A stretch of 7,955 nucleotides of DNA from Verrucomicrobiales bacterium (GCA_002684575.1 NYVP01000167.1:1-7955); one strand, 5' to 3'. Counted from the stretch's first letter, positions 1 through 7,479 are shown. Program-made: numbers and translations. The notes: a model not told the origin generated them from the sequence alone.

Positions 1-1
1 C

Positions 2-2194
2 ATTAAATTAGAAAAAGTTCCCTATCATGTCATACAGGCTCTGACTGCAGTCGAGGATTCAAGGTTTCTCGAACACAACGGTGTAGACTTTATTGGAATA
101 GCAAGAGCTATAATTCTTAACATTAAAGCAAAACGAATCACCCAAGGAGCAAGCACCATAACTCAACAACTTGCAAAACAATGTTACTTAGAGCTCAAGA
201 GTGTTCGAAATTTGGATAACAAAATTATTGAAGCCTTTCTAGCAAATAGAATAGAACAGAATTTCACTAAATCAGAAATACTAGAACATTACTTAAACAG
301 AATTTATTTTGGCAGCGGTTACTTTGGAATTGAATCAGCAGCTAGAGGCTATTTTGGAAAATCAACATCAGAAATTAATCTATTAGAAGCTGCAACTATA
401 TGCGGATTAATAAAAAACCCCTCAAGACTTTCACCCAGAAACAATATTGATAAGTCAACCAAGGCTAGAAATCATGTTTTAAATAGAATGCAAGCTGAAG
501 GAATGATTTCAGAAGAAGAACTCAGTGAATTTAAAAAAATTCCAATTAAACTTGTAAACTCAATAGCTGATCAAAATTCTTATGTTCAAGAAATGGTGAG
601 ATTAAAGGTGCTAAAAATTATGGGACTGGAACAAGCTGGAAGAGGTGGGCTTAAAATACATACAACCATTGATAATGAGACACAAAAAGCCTCTATCCAA
701 AGCCTTCTAAGAAACCTGACTAAAGCTGAATCACACCCAGATTTCAAACATTTGTCTTACTCAAAATACCAAGAAAGAGCAAGCGTGCCAAATTCTTTAA
801 AACTTCAACCTACACAAAAATCAGGGCCAGATTATTTACAAGGCGCACTTATAATGATTGAAAATGATTCGGGTGCTGTTATTGCTCTCGTGGGAGGAAG
901 AAATTTTAAGCACAGCCAATTTAATAGAGCAATACAGTCGAAACGACCAGCTGGTACAGTATTTAAGCCTTTCGTTTACGCCACAGCTTTTGAAAATGGA
1001 GATTTTTTTCCGGGTTCTATTCTGAATGATTCTCCAATTGACAATAGATCAGTTGCCATAGGAGGGAATACAGGAATCCTTGGTGAATGGGGAAGCGAAT
1101 CACAAACTGTTTCATATGTTGGTAATATCACAGCTAGAGAGGCACTTTATAATTCTAAAAATGCAGCAACTGTTAGACTAGGGAAAACAATAGGGCGCAA
1201 AAAAGTTGCAAATCTTGTCAAAAAAGCTGGTATCAAATCATCAATTGATGAATATGATAAATCATTTCTTGGAAGTAGTGCTACAAGTTTAGAGGAACTA
1301 TGTAGAGCGTTTACAATATTTCCAAATCAAGGTCAGAATATTGAATCCATTTACCTAATTTCATCCATCGAGAATCCAAATGGGACTACAATTTACAAGG
1401 AAAAAAAACCACAAAAAAGACAGGTATTAAGCACCGCTGCAGCTTATCAAGTTCATAGCTGTTTGAAAGAATCTCTTTCTAACGGAACTGGGAAACTTGC
1501 ATATGAAAAATATGGATTAAGGGATAAGTCCGCAGCCGGCAAGACCGGAACGGCTTATAATTTTACAGATCAATGGTTTATTGGTTATAATAGCTCAGTT
1601 ACTTGTGGAGTGTGGGCAGGTTTTGATAGACCAAAAATGATTTACCGAGGCGCGTTCAGCAAGAATACAGTCTTACCCATATGGGTTGATGCGGTTAATA
1701 CATCATTGGATCTTTTTCCATCCAAACCAATCGAAATGCCAGACAGTTTAACGACAATAGAAATATGTTCAAAATCTGGTTTAAGGGCCACTGACTCATG
1801 CTATGAAGAGATAGCGGGAGAAAAAGGAACCAGGAAGATCATAAGAGTAACTTATGAAGAAATTATTGATAAAAAAATGAGCTTTCATAAATATTGTCAG
1901 ATTCACTCGACTGGGCTTGATTCTATTAGAAGCCCTATAATTAGCAATTTAAATAGCAATAAACCCCAACCAATAGCAAATAATTCAACTGAAGCGGTTT
2001 TCCTTGGATCCCCTACTGTGCTTGGAGAATTGGATCCATATGCATCAATCCAGCCAGTTTTGAGAGCCAAACCTGTCAATAATGAGGAAAAACCTTTAAA
2101 AGCCACCGCAGTAACCCCTAAGATACTGGGTGATAACAAAAGCTCCATCTTAATCGCTCCTCCGCAGAAAATTGAAATTCCCGATATCGACTGA
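2..2194 (+). CDS. Class A penicillin-binding protein (PBP1A-like), 5' end cut by the window
   Basis: Bifunctional peptidoglycan synthase: an inner-membrane protein whose periplasmic glycosyltransferase (GT51) polymerises lipid II and whose transpeptidase cross-links stem peptides. The frame is open from base 2, so the true start and the N-terminal membrane anchor lie to the left; a TTG at 212 is internal and not a start. 730 residues are visible (numbered from base 2). GT51 motifs: EDSRFLEHNGVD at 18-29 with catalytic Glu18, GASTITQQ at 49-56, KIIEAFLANRIE at 74-85 with Glu77, and KSEILEHYLNRIYFG at 90-104. The transpeptidase follows: GTVFKP at 318-323 in the SxxK position, SKN at 385-387 and KTGT at 514-517. 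The SxxK nucleophile is Thr319 (ACA, 956-958) instead of Ser. A Cys-containing segment (Cys589, Cys600, Cys632) and a Pro/Asn-rich tail of about 90 residues end the protein. No PBP1C-type C-terminal domain is seen. The family call is firm; whether the transpeptidase is active is open. Confidence 0.95.
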   Translation: MKLEKVPYHVIQALTAVEDSRFLEHNGVDFIGIARAIILNIKAKRITQGASTITQQLAKQCYLELKSVRNLDNKIIEAFLANRIEQNFTKSEILEHYLNRIYFGSGYFGIESAARGYFGKSTSEINLLEAATICGLIKNPSRLSPRNNIDKSTKARNHVLNRMQAEGMISEEELSEFKKIPIKLVNSIADQNSYVQEMVRLKVLKIMGLEQAGRGGLKIHTTIDNETQKASIQSLLRNLTKAESHPDFKHLSYSKYQERASVPNSLKLQPTQKSGPDYLQGALIMIENDSGAVIALVGGRNFKHSQFNRAIQSKRPAGTVFKPFVYATAFENGDFFPGSILNDSPIDNRSVAIGGNTGILGEWGSESQTVSYVGNITAREALYNSKNAATVRLGKTIGRKKVANLVKKAGIKSSIDEYDKSFLGSSATSLEELCRAFTIFPNQGQNIESIYLISSIENPNGTTIYKEKKPQKRQVLSTAAAYQVHSCLKESLSNGTGKLAYEKYGLRDKSAAGKTGTAYNFTDQWFIGYNSSVTCGVWAGFDRPKMIYRGAFSKNTVLPIWVDAVNTSLDLFPSKPIEMPDSLTTIEICSKSGLRATDSCYEEIAGEKGTRKIIRVTYEEIIDKKMSFHKYCQIHSTGLDSIRSPIISNLNSNKPQPIANNSTEAVFLGSPTVLGELDPYASIQPVLRAKPVNNEEKPLKATAVTPKILGDNKSSILIAPPQKIEIPDID

Positions 2195-2213
2195 TTTTTA
2201 ATCGATATTCGAT
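2184..2213. repeat. Small inverted-repeat cluster across the PBP stop codon
   Basis: ATATCGA (2184-2190) is repeated inverted as TCGATAT (2202-2208) with an 11-base loop that contains the TGA stop. Overlapping it, ATCGA (2201-2205) and TCGAT (2209-2213) form a second tight inverted repeat. The stems are short and AT-rich, and A residues follow, not a T tract, so this is a poor intrinsic terminator. It may be a weak hairpin between the PBP gene and the next gene, or chance. Confidence 0.25.
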
Positions 2214-2251
2214 CAAAAAAGTAATATCTTAAATTCATAAACTTCCGCGCT

Positions 2252-3535
2252 ATGAACCAAGACGATCAGGGTGACATAAATTGTCCTTACTGCGAATATG
2301 CTATTCGCGTGAGTGAGCTTCCAAAAAATAGCAAGATCCGATGCCCTGGTTGTAAAAAAACTATCGATGACGTGCAATCTAGGTTAATTCCCCTAGCATC
2401 TGCTATCAATTCACTGCCTGATAAAAAGACTGATAAGCCAGAAATAATAGTCGAAAATTTAATTCAAGAAAACACTGTTGATAAAAATGAATTAACTCAA
2501 AAACAAGATCTATCACTCGAGGGCAGTAAATCAAACAATTCAGAACCAGAAAATTTTGAAAATTTTAAAAGCACTGAAGATCTGGAATATGATGAAGAGT
2601 TTGTAAAGAAACAGGCAGAACTCGCTCAAGAATTTGCAATATCTCAAAGTAAAATACTCAATTGGGAAGAAACTGCAGATGAAGTAAGTTCAGGCAAAAG
2701 ATCAAATAGAGTTATTTTTACACTTATCGCACTGATAATCACTTCTTTGGTAGTTTACATCAGTTTCAAAGGCATAACTAAGAACAATGCGGCAATAAAG
2801 GGATTAGAGGCATTTTTCGAATCTAAAACTCCGGAAAAAGAAAATAGCTCAATCCCCAAGAGTAAAACTTTTGATGATTTGCTAAAGCAAATGGAATCTC
2901 TTGAGCTACATGAATTAGTTTCTGCGTCTTTGGAAGACTTTCTTAATTCCGAAGATGTTGAAGCCAAAATAAAACTATCCAGATCATCCGAACGAGTAAT
3001 TCCACTGATGCGAAAATACTACCAAAATTATGATGATGGACCAATAGCCTTTAGAAGAATTAGCTCAGCAGGTGAAGAAGGGACAGGGATTATTGATGGA
3101 TTTTATTTGATTAAGGTTAGCTTTCCAAATTTTAGTATTTTACCGGTCATCCTTGCTTTTGAGAATGATAGAATAGTTGTAGATTGGGAATCCTTTGTTG
3201 GTTACTCAGAAATCACACTTAGCGAATTCATTTCAAAAAAACCAAGAAACTCAACATTAATGAGGTTAAATGCAACTTCAGATAATTATTTCAATTATCA
3301 ATTCCAAGAGGACATATATCGCTGCTTATATCTGAGAAATCCTGAGGATACAGAGGCTGTTTATGGATACATCGAAAGAGGTAGCAGAGCAGATGATCAG
3401 CTATCTAGAATAATTGAATCTGGACAGTCTATTCGTTTTATAACACTAAAAATTCAATACCCAAAAAAACTTGGGGGAAAAAATCAGGTAATAATTGATG
3501 AAATCTTAACTTCAGGATGGTTGATCAAAGAATAA
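2252..3535 (+). CDS. Membrane-anchored zinc-ribbon protein, first of a tandem pair
   Basis: A 427-residue protein of unknown function. Two CxxC knuckles (Cys11/Cys14 in CPYC and Cys31/Cys34 in CPGC) form a short N-terminal zinc ribbon. An acidic, Asn/Glu/Lys-rich linker runs from about 55 to 148, and one strong membrane segment from about 153 to 172 follows a basic GKRSNR stretch. The positive-inside rule puts the ribbon in the cytoplasm and residues 175-427 outside the inner membrane. That C-terminal domain contains VDWESF (310-315), SEFISKKP (324-331) and a YRCLYL segment near 356-361, and it matches the next gene's product. The ATG at 2252 is the first start in the frame after the PBP stop, 57 bases away; no Shine-Dalgarno precedes it. 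Co-transcription with the PBP gene is plausible. Zinc-ribbon membrane proteins of this layout are often annotated as hypothetical; a sensor or envelope-assembly role would be speculation. Confidence 0.88.
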   Translation: MNQDDQGDINCPYCEYAIRVSELPKNSKIRCPGCKKTIDDVQSRLIPLASAINSLPDKKTDKPEIIVENLIQENTVDKNELTQKQDLSLEGSKSNNSEPENFENFKSTEDLEYDEEFVKKQAELAQEFAISQSKILNWEETADEVSSGKRSNRVIFTLIALIITSLVVYISFKGITKNNAAIKGLEAFFESKTPEKENSSIPKSKTFDDLLKQMESLELHELVSASLEDFLNSEDVEAKIKLSRSSERVIPLMRKYYQNYDDGPIAFRRISSAGEEGTGIIDGFYLIKVSFPNFSILPVILAFENDRIVVDWESFVGYSEITLSEFISKKPRNSTLMRLNATSDNYFNYQFQEDIYRCLYLRNPEDTEAVYGYIERGSRADDQLSRIIESGQSIRFITLKIQYPKKLGGKNQVIIDEILTSGWLIKE

Positions 3536-3609
3536 TATTATCAATTTTTTAATTACATTTTTGAGCTTATGATTATGTCCCTTATGAACTATTACTCAAG
3601 ATTACTTTG

Positions 3610-4836
3610 ATGAGCGAACCAAAACAATCCTCCTCCTCGAATAACGATTGGTTAATAGCGACTTGCCCAGATTGCTCAAAAAAAATTAAGGCAAAAAGAG
3701 AAATTCTCCAATCAGCTTCTTCAATTACATGTCCGTATTGTCAAAGTTCTTTCAAAATTACCAATAATTCCAAAAGTCAATCAGAAGAGAATCCATATTC
3801 AAAAGCTGAGAAATTTACTGAAACTCCGGACAAAGGGATAAGGAAAAGAAAAAACTCAAAAAAAAGAAAGATTATAGGGTGGGATCTTGAAGAAGTTGAT
3901 CACAGTGATGATCAAAATGAAGTTGTCATAGTTCAAGATTCCTCAGGTAATGAAGTTAGAAAGATCAGAAGAAGATCGAAAAAAGGCAATACGCATTCTA
4001 AAGCTTACAAAAATTTAACTCGTAGCTCGCTGGCTATTCTTACAGGTAGTGGGGTTATCCTTTTAGGTGCTATAATTTATAAAGGTTTTAAAACAATAAA
4101 CCGAGATTTATCAGTTTCTAATAATTCTATTGAACCAATTTTTAAAGAAGTAATTAAAGATATCTCAATCAGTCTCACTAATGAAGAAAGAGATACTTGT
4201 ATGGATATCATAAAATCTTTTTTAGATAATTCAGGAGATATTAAAATAGAAGATTTATTACTTCATCCAGAAATTACAATGCCAAGAATTAATGAGGGCC
4301 TTTACGGTCCTAGCGGTGAATCCTATGAGGGCATTGTGAACTCTGTTAAACGCGAAATAAACGGGAAATTCATTATCCTTTTAAATCTTAAAGTTACAAA
4401 TGAGGTGAGAAGCCGAACTTTTGCTTTTGAGCAGACAAAAGAATCGATCAAAATGAATTGGGAGGTTTCGTTCGGGCATCAAATAATGACGGTTTCTGAC
4501 TTCATAACGACTAAACCGAAAGAAGCTCAAAAATTCAGAGTTTCTCTCCGCCTAGGTAATTACTATTCGCATCTCTATAATAACGATTCTATATGGCAAT
4601 GCCTAGAGGTTACCTATCCGAATGATGAACTATCCAAAACATATGCCTACGTTAAAAGAGATTCAATCCTTGGGGCTGACATTATAAATCAACTAAAGCC
4701 CACCGAATCTATTTTAAGATCGACTGCAGCAACGACTAAATTATTAACTGTTATCGCCAAACTTCAATTCAATGATAACAGCGATCAGAGTAACCAAGTA
4801 GAGCTTAAGGAAATTCTTAAGTATAATTGGTTCTAA
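3610..4836 (+). CDS. Membrane-anchored zinc-ribbon protein, second of a tandem pair
   Basis: A 408-residue paralogue of the preceding product, function unknown. The start is the ATG at 3610; the TTG directly before it (3607) is in frame but less likely. Zinc ribbon: Cys19/Cys22 (CPDC) and Cys41/Cys44 (CPYC). The linker differs from the first copy in carrying two strongly basic patches (RKRKNSKKRK at 78-87 and RKIRRRSKK at 117-125), which could bind nucleic acid or anionic lipid, or only enforce inside orientation. One membrane segment lies at about 139-158. The outer domain aligns by eye with the first copy: MNWEVSFG (282-289) with VDWESFVG, VSDFITTKP (295-303) with LSEFISKKP, a WQCLEV/YRCLYL segment, a YAYVKR/YGYIER segment, and near the end VELKEILKYNWF with VIIDEILTSGWL. 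The gap to the first copy is 74 bases. No Shine-Dalgarno is visible. The similarity is moderate, so the duplication is old. Confidence 0.88.
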   Translation: MSEPKQSSSSNNDWLIATCPDCSKKIKAKREILQSASSITCPYCQSSFKITNNSKSQSEENPYSKAEKFTETPDKGIRKRKNSKKRKIIGWDLEEVDHSDDQNEVVIVQDSSGNEVRKIRRRSKKGNTHSKAYKNLTRSSLAILTGSGVILLGAIIYKGFKTINRDLSVSNNSIEPIFKEVIKDISISLTNEERDTCMDIIKSFLDNSGDIKIEDLLLHPEITMPRINEGLYGPSGESYEGIVNSVKREINGKFIILLNLKVTNEVRSRTFAFEQTKESIKMNWEVSFGHQIMTVSDFITTKPKEAQKFRVSLRLGNYYSHLYNNDSIWQCLEVTYPNDELSKTYAYVKRDSILGADIINQLKPTESILRSTAATTKLLTVIAKLQFNDNSDQSNQVELKEILKYNWF

Positions 4837-4870
4837 GAATTGATTATCTGTAATTCTTTTATCTTTCTTA
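4835..4870 (+). terminator. Possible weak rightward terminator after the second zinc-ribbon gene
   Basis: AAGAATT (4835-4841) and AATTCTT (4852-4858) form a perfect 7-bp inverted repeat with a 10-base loop, followed by TT and a T-rich stretch to about 4870. The stem overlaps the TAA stop codon. It is AT-rich and thus weak, but its position at the end of the rightward block and its T-rich tail fit intrinsic termination. Confidence 0.35.
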
Positions 4871-4888
4871 TCCACTGTTAATGGACAT

Positions 4889-4921
4889 AAAAAAAGAGCT
4901 TCCGGTTACCCGGAAGCTCTT
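4889..4921 (-). terminator. Strong Rho-independent terminator of the PEP-CTERM gene
   Basis: AAGAGCTTCCGG (4894-4905) and CCGGAAGCTCTT (4910-4921) form a perfect 12-bp stem around four bases. Read leftwards, the loop is GTAA, a GNRA-type tetraloop, and the stem runs straight into a T tract of seven (complement of A4889-4895, two of them in the stem). It lies about 72 bases past the stop of the leftward gene at 4994. On the rightward strand no T tract follows, so it serves mainly the leftward transcript, though it may also slow readthrough from the other side. Confidence 0.9.
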
Positions 4922-4993
4922 AAACAAAAACTACTAACTATTGAGGTTTATGTGTGGGTTTATTTAGTTGGAGGGAATAAAACCCTCAAATTT

Positions 4994-5599
4994 CTATCGA
5001 CGTCTACGAAGAGCGAGAAATCCAGCTGCAAACAATGCTAATACTGAAACGCCAGGCTCAGGAATGACTACGCCTACTTGGGCAGCTTGAAAAGCTCCTG
5101 CAACGCCTGCGGCTACTGCAGTTCCACCAGCAGCACCGAGTGCTGGAGTTCCGCTGTTAGCGTCTACGCTAGCGGCGAAGAGAGGTGCATCAGCTTCGAA
5201 TGTTGCACCAGTATCGATTACGAAAAGGTGAGCAGAATCAGCAATTCCTGTTCCATCTCCACCGACAAGCCAAATTGGCTTACCGCTAAAAGCAGCACTT
5301 CCGCCGTCACCTGAAGCAACACCTGAGAAAAAACCGTTTAAATTAAATGCAGCAGCACCACCGAAGTCAGTGGATTCACCAAACTGGACAAAGTTTGATA
5401 CGAGGGCTGTTTGAGCTGCAGCAGCGTCAGAGAAGTCAACGCCACTACCGGTTCCAACAGCAACGAATCCACCACTGATAGGAGTTCCGCTCGCTTGGAT
5501 TTCCCAAGTTGAACCAAAGTTACTGAAGTTTACTGTTCCTGCAGCAGCAATACCTGCAAAAAGAACAGATGCAATGATGGCTGTAAAAAATGTTTTCAT
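4994..5599 (-). CDS. Exported PEP-CTERM domain protein, function unknown
   Basis: A 201-residue secreted protein. A Sec signal peptide covers residues 1-20 (Lys2, hydrophobic TAIIASVLFAG, likely cut after AAA20). The mature part is rich in Gly, Ala, Ser and Asp, contains no cysteine, and shows no enzyme motif; an Ala/Gly-rich spacer precedes the end. The C-terminus is a typical PEP-CTERM sorting signal: IPEPG at 179-183, a hydrophobic helix VSVLALFAAGFLAL, then RRRR at the very end. In known systems such proteins are cleaved and processed by an exosortase and linked to surface or exopolysaccharide material; no exosortase is in this window. The ATG at 5599 is preceded by an A/T-rich leader without Shine-Dalgarno. 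The gene is visibly richer in G and C than its surroundings and favours GCT/GGA/GGT codons, as strongly expressed genes can. It ends in TAG and a strong terminator. Confidence 0.9.
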   Translation of the reverse strand: MKTFFTAIIASVLFAGIAAAGTVNFSNFGSTWEIQASGTPISGGFVAVGTGSGVDFSDAAAAQTALVSNFVQFGESTDFGGAAAFNLNGFFSGVASGDGGSAAFSGKPIWLVGGDGTGIADSAHLFVIDTGATFEADAPLFAASVDANSGTPALGAAGGTAVAAGVAGAFQAAQVGVVIPEPGVSVLALFAAGFLALRRRR

Positions 5600-5637
5600 A
5601 GTTAGTTATAGTAGGGTTTTTGTTTAATGTTTTTATG

Positions 5638-5660
5638 ACAAATACTTATTAAATATTTGT
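5638..5660. promoter_or_regulatory. Inverted repeat at the expected transcription start of the PEP-CTERM gene
   Basis: ACAAATA (5638-5644) and TATTTGT (5654-5660) are perfect 7-base inverted arms around 9 bases. The element lies just downstream of the candidate -10 box, where an operator or a 5'-leader hairpin would sit. In such AT-rich DNA a chance match is quite possible. Confidence 0.3.
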
Positions 5661-5662
5661 AT

Positions 5663-5692
5663 ATTATATTTATAACAGTCAGATAGTAACAA
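5663..5692 (-). promoter_or_regulatory. Candidate sigma-70-type promoter of the PEP-CTERM gene
   Basis: Read leftwards, TATAAT (complement of 5663-5668) matches the -10 consensus fully. TTGTTA (complement of 5687-5692) matches four of six -35 positions, with an 18-base spacer. The implied transcript starts near 5656, giving a leader of roughly 57 bases before the ATG. AT-rich DNA often yields chance -10 boxes, so this is tentative. Confidence 0.35.
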
Positions 5693-6096
5693 GTCGAGTA
5701 TTTTTAGACTTTTTTTTCGTTTTCTTTAACATCACGTAAGTCGCTCTTAGTAAGGTTATTATAATAAAAATTGGCGTTTTATGCCGAAAATTTAACAATC
5801 AAAGTAAAAATGTATGGTATTCACCCACAAAATTAATGAATTAGTCTTATTGTTGTAATTTTAAGAGTAATATTTGCAAAATTACGATCTAGAAATTTAA
5901 ATCAATGGTTGGACTGAAGATCGAAGCGATAATACTGCTCTTTTTAAGGTATTTGAATGATTAGAGTCCCACCCCTTTTATTCTTTTGAATTCAATAAGA
6001 TTATCACTCTCCGCAATGGTAACTCCTAATGGAATGATACTATTTTTGGGCTTAAAGAGTATTATTGATAAAATTCAAATAAATGAGCATATCACT

Positions 6097-7479
6097 TTAG
6101 ACTATTTTGTAAAAGTCCCCCCAACCCTTGCGAGGAGGAATAGACAGTCGCTCGTTAGCCGATTTGTCATTGGTGATCTGGTGAGTCTTGGGATCGAACT
6201 CAAGATCCTGATTAAAATATTGAGCAATACACCCAAGAGTTAAAACTTGAGTAAGCAATCCACCTACACTGAAAGGAGACCAAGTATTACCATTTCCGAG
6301 ACATGCTTGAACAAAAGATTCTAAATGATCTTCCCGAATATTTTCAGTTTTTAAATCAAGATCTTTAGATTTGGCATAAGGAAATATTCTTGAACTACTG
6401 CCATGAGAATTACGTTGAATCATGTAGTCTTCTCCCCCAACCTTGAAGAGTGTGCCAGCTCCTCCAAGCCTAGGAGGTTTTTCAGGACTGTCCCAATATT
6501 TTTTAGGAACTTCAGCCTGACAATTTACTCCATCTTTCCAATCAAGTGTCAATTCTGGATGCTTCCCACGAGCCGGAAATTTAAATTGCATGTGAGAATT
6601 GAGAGGGAAGATGACTTTATTGTGATCATCCATACGATGCGCTTTTATCTCAGTAGGCAATCCTAGATCTAAATAGTGATGTAGCATATCAATAATATGG
6701 CATCCCCAATCTCCAAGCATTCCTGACCCATAAGGATGAAAACCCCTCCATTCAAATGTATGATACATACGGCTAAAGGGACGATACTCTGCGGGTCCAA
6801 GCCATAAATCCCAATTCATGCCTTTGGGTTGTGTATCTCTTTTTGGCCACTCACTAATTCGTTTATCCTTTTGCATAAAGAAACAACTCGGTCCCTTCCA
6901 AGCATCGACATGTGTAACATTCTTAATAACACTTTTTTTTACCCACTCACGAAACTGATTAGATGCGGTTCCGGTGTGGCCTTGATTGCCCATTTGAGTA
7001 ACCACTTTAAACTTTTTTTCCGCCCTCATTAGCAGTTCAGCCTCTTGAAATGAATGAGTAAGAGGTTTTTCAACATACACATGCTTCCCCATGGACATTG
7101 CTAGGATCGATGCACAAAAATGAGAGTGATCCGGAACAACGATACTAACTGCATCGATGTCCTTACCTGACTTATCCATCATCTCCCGAAAATCTGAATA
7201 TTGTTTTACACTTGGCCAGCGTTTAAGATTTTTTCCTACATTCCTTGCGGAATAATCCACATCTGCAAATGCAACTGGTTGAGCATTTCCTTTGTTACAT
7301 AAGCCTGGAATGACACCACCTGCCCGACCTCCAACACCCACACAGCCTAAATTAATTCGCTTACTCGGAGGCTGCGGATCTCCTTCAGCCCTGACTCCAG
7401 TGGCTAAATAGGATGGAATAAAAGTAAGGCCGAAAGATCCAGCAGTTTTCTTTAATACATTACGACGATTAATTTTCAT
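6097..7479 (-). CDS. Tat-exported Gfo/Idh/MocA-family oxidoreductase
   Basis: A 460-residue NAD(P)-dependent sugar or cyclitol dehydrogenase-like protein. The N-terminus is a twin-arginine signal (NRRNVLKK, Arg5-Arg6, then a mild hydrophobic stretch to about residue 31, ending VRA), so export of the folded, cofactor-loaded enzyme is expected. The Rossmann fold starts at 41 with GVGGR (48-52) for dinucleotide binding. VEKPLTH (136-142) carries the family's EKP motif with Lys138. GDWGCHIID (256-264) supplies Asp257 and His261, the DxxxH pattern of the catalytic region. The length suits the exported branch of the family common in Verrucomicrobiota and Planctomycetes, where many paralogues sit with polysaccharide and sugar catabolism genes; the substrate cannot be told here, and no catabolic neighbour is visible. 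The start is the ATG at 7479; no Shine-Dalgarno is seen. I see no clear terminator after its TAA. Confidence 0.95.
   Translation of the reverse strand: MKINRRNVLKKTAGSFGLTFIPSYLATGVRAEGDPQPPSKRINLGCVGVGGRAGGVIPGLCNKGNAQPVAFADVDYSARNVGKNLKRWPSVKQYSDFREMMDKSGKDIDAVSIVVPDHSHFCASILAMSMGKHVYVEKPLTHSFQEAELLMRAEKKFKVVTQMGNQGHTGTASNQFREWVKKSVIKNVTHVDAWKGPSCFFMQKDKRISEWPKRDTQPKGMNWDLWLGPAEYRPFSRMYHTFEWRGFHPYGSGMLGDWGCHIIDMLHHYLDLGLPTEIKAHRMDDHNKVIFPLNSHMQFKFPARGKHPELTLDWKDGVNCQAEVPKKYWDSPEKPPRLGGAGTLFKVGGEDYMIQRNSHGSSSRIFPYAKSKDLDLKTENIREDHLESFVQACLGNGNTWSPFSVGGLLTQVLTLGCIAQYFNQDLEFDPKTHQITNDKSANERLSIPPRKGWGDFYKIV

Larger units (their letters stand above)
5600..6096. other. Gene-free AT-rich intergenic stretch
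   Basis: About 500 bases between two leftward genes. The part next to 5600 holds the candidate promoter and inverted repeat of the PEP-CTERM gene. The remainder (about 5700-6096), downstream of the oxidoreductase stop, is AT-rich with frequent stops in all frames. I see no convincing small gene, tRNA-like fold or terminator there. A start-containing open frame beginning at 5986 on the plus strand is mostly antisense to the oxidoreductase gene and has no coding character. Confidence 0.6.

Noticed and set aside
1903..2238. 111-residue open frame on the minus strand
   Set aside because: It is antisense to the PBP C-terminal tail, whose frame is continuous with clear PBP motifs; no recognisable protein features.
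2755..2967. 70-residue open frame on the minus strand
   Set aside because: Antisense to the first zinc-ribbon gene; Ser/Lys-rich product without domain character.
5078..5314. 78-residue Ser/Cys-rich open frame on the plus strand
   Set aside because: Lies opposite the PEP-CTERM gene and reflects its Ala/Gly codons read in reverse; the leftward frame has both a signal peptide and a sorting signal.
5691..5717. Terminator-like element on the plus strand: AAGTC and GACTT around 11 bases, then a run of eight T
   Set aside because: The stem has only 5 pairs and no rightward gene or visible RNA lies upstream; likely chance in AT-rich DNA.
5755..5795. Apparent hairpin around TTGGCG and TGCCGAA
   Set aside because: Only three consecutive GC pairs form; the flanking A/T bases do not align without bulges.
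5986..6243. 85-residue open frame on the plus strand
   Set aside because: More than half of it is antisense to the oxidoreductase C-terminus; no domain or start signal supports it.
6403..7032. Two open frames on the plus strand (6403-6666 and 6829-7032)
   Set aside because: Both are antisense shadows of the oxidoreductase gene.
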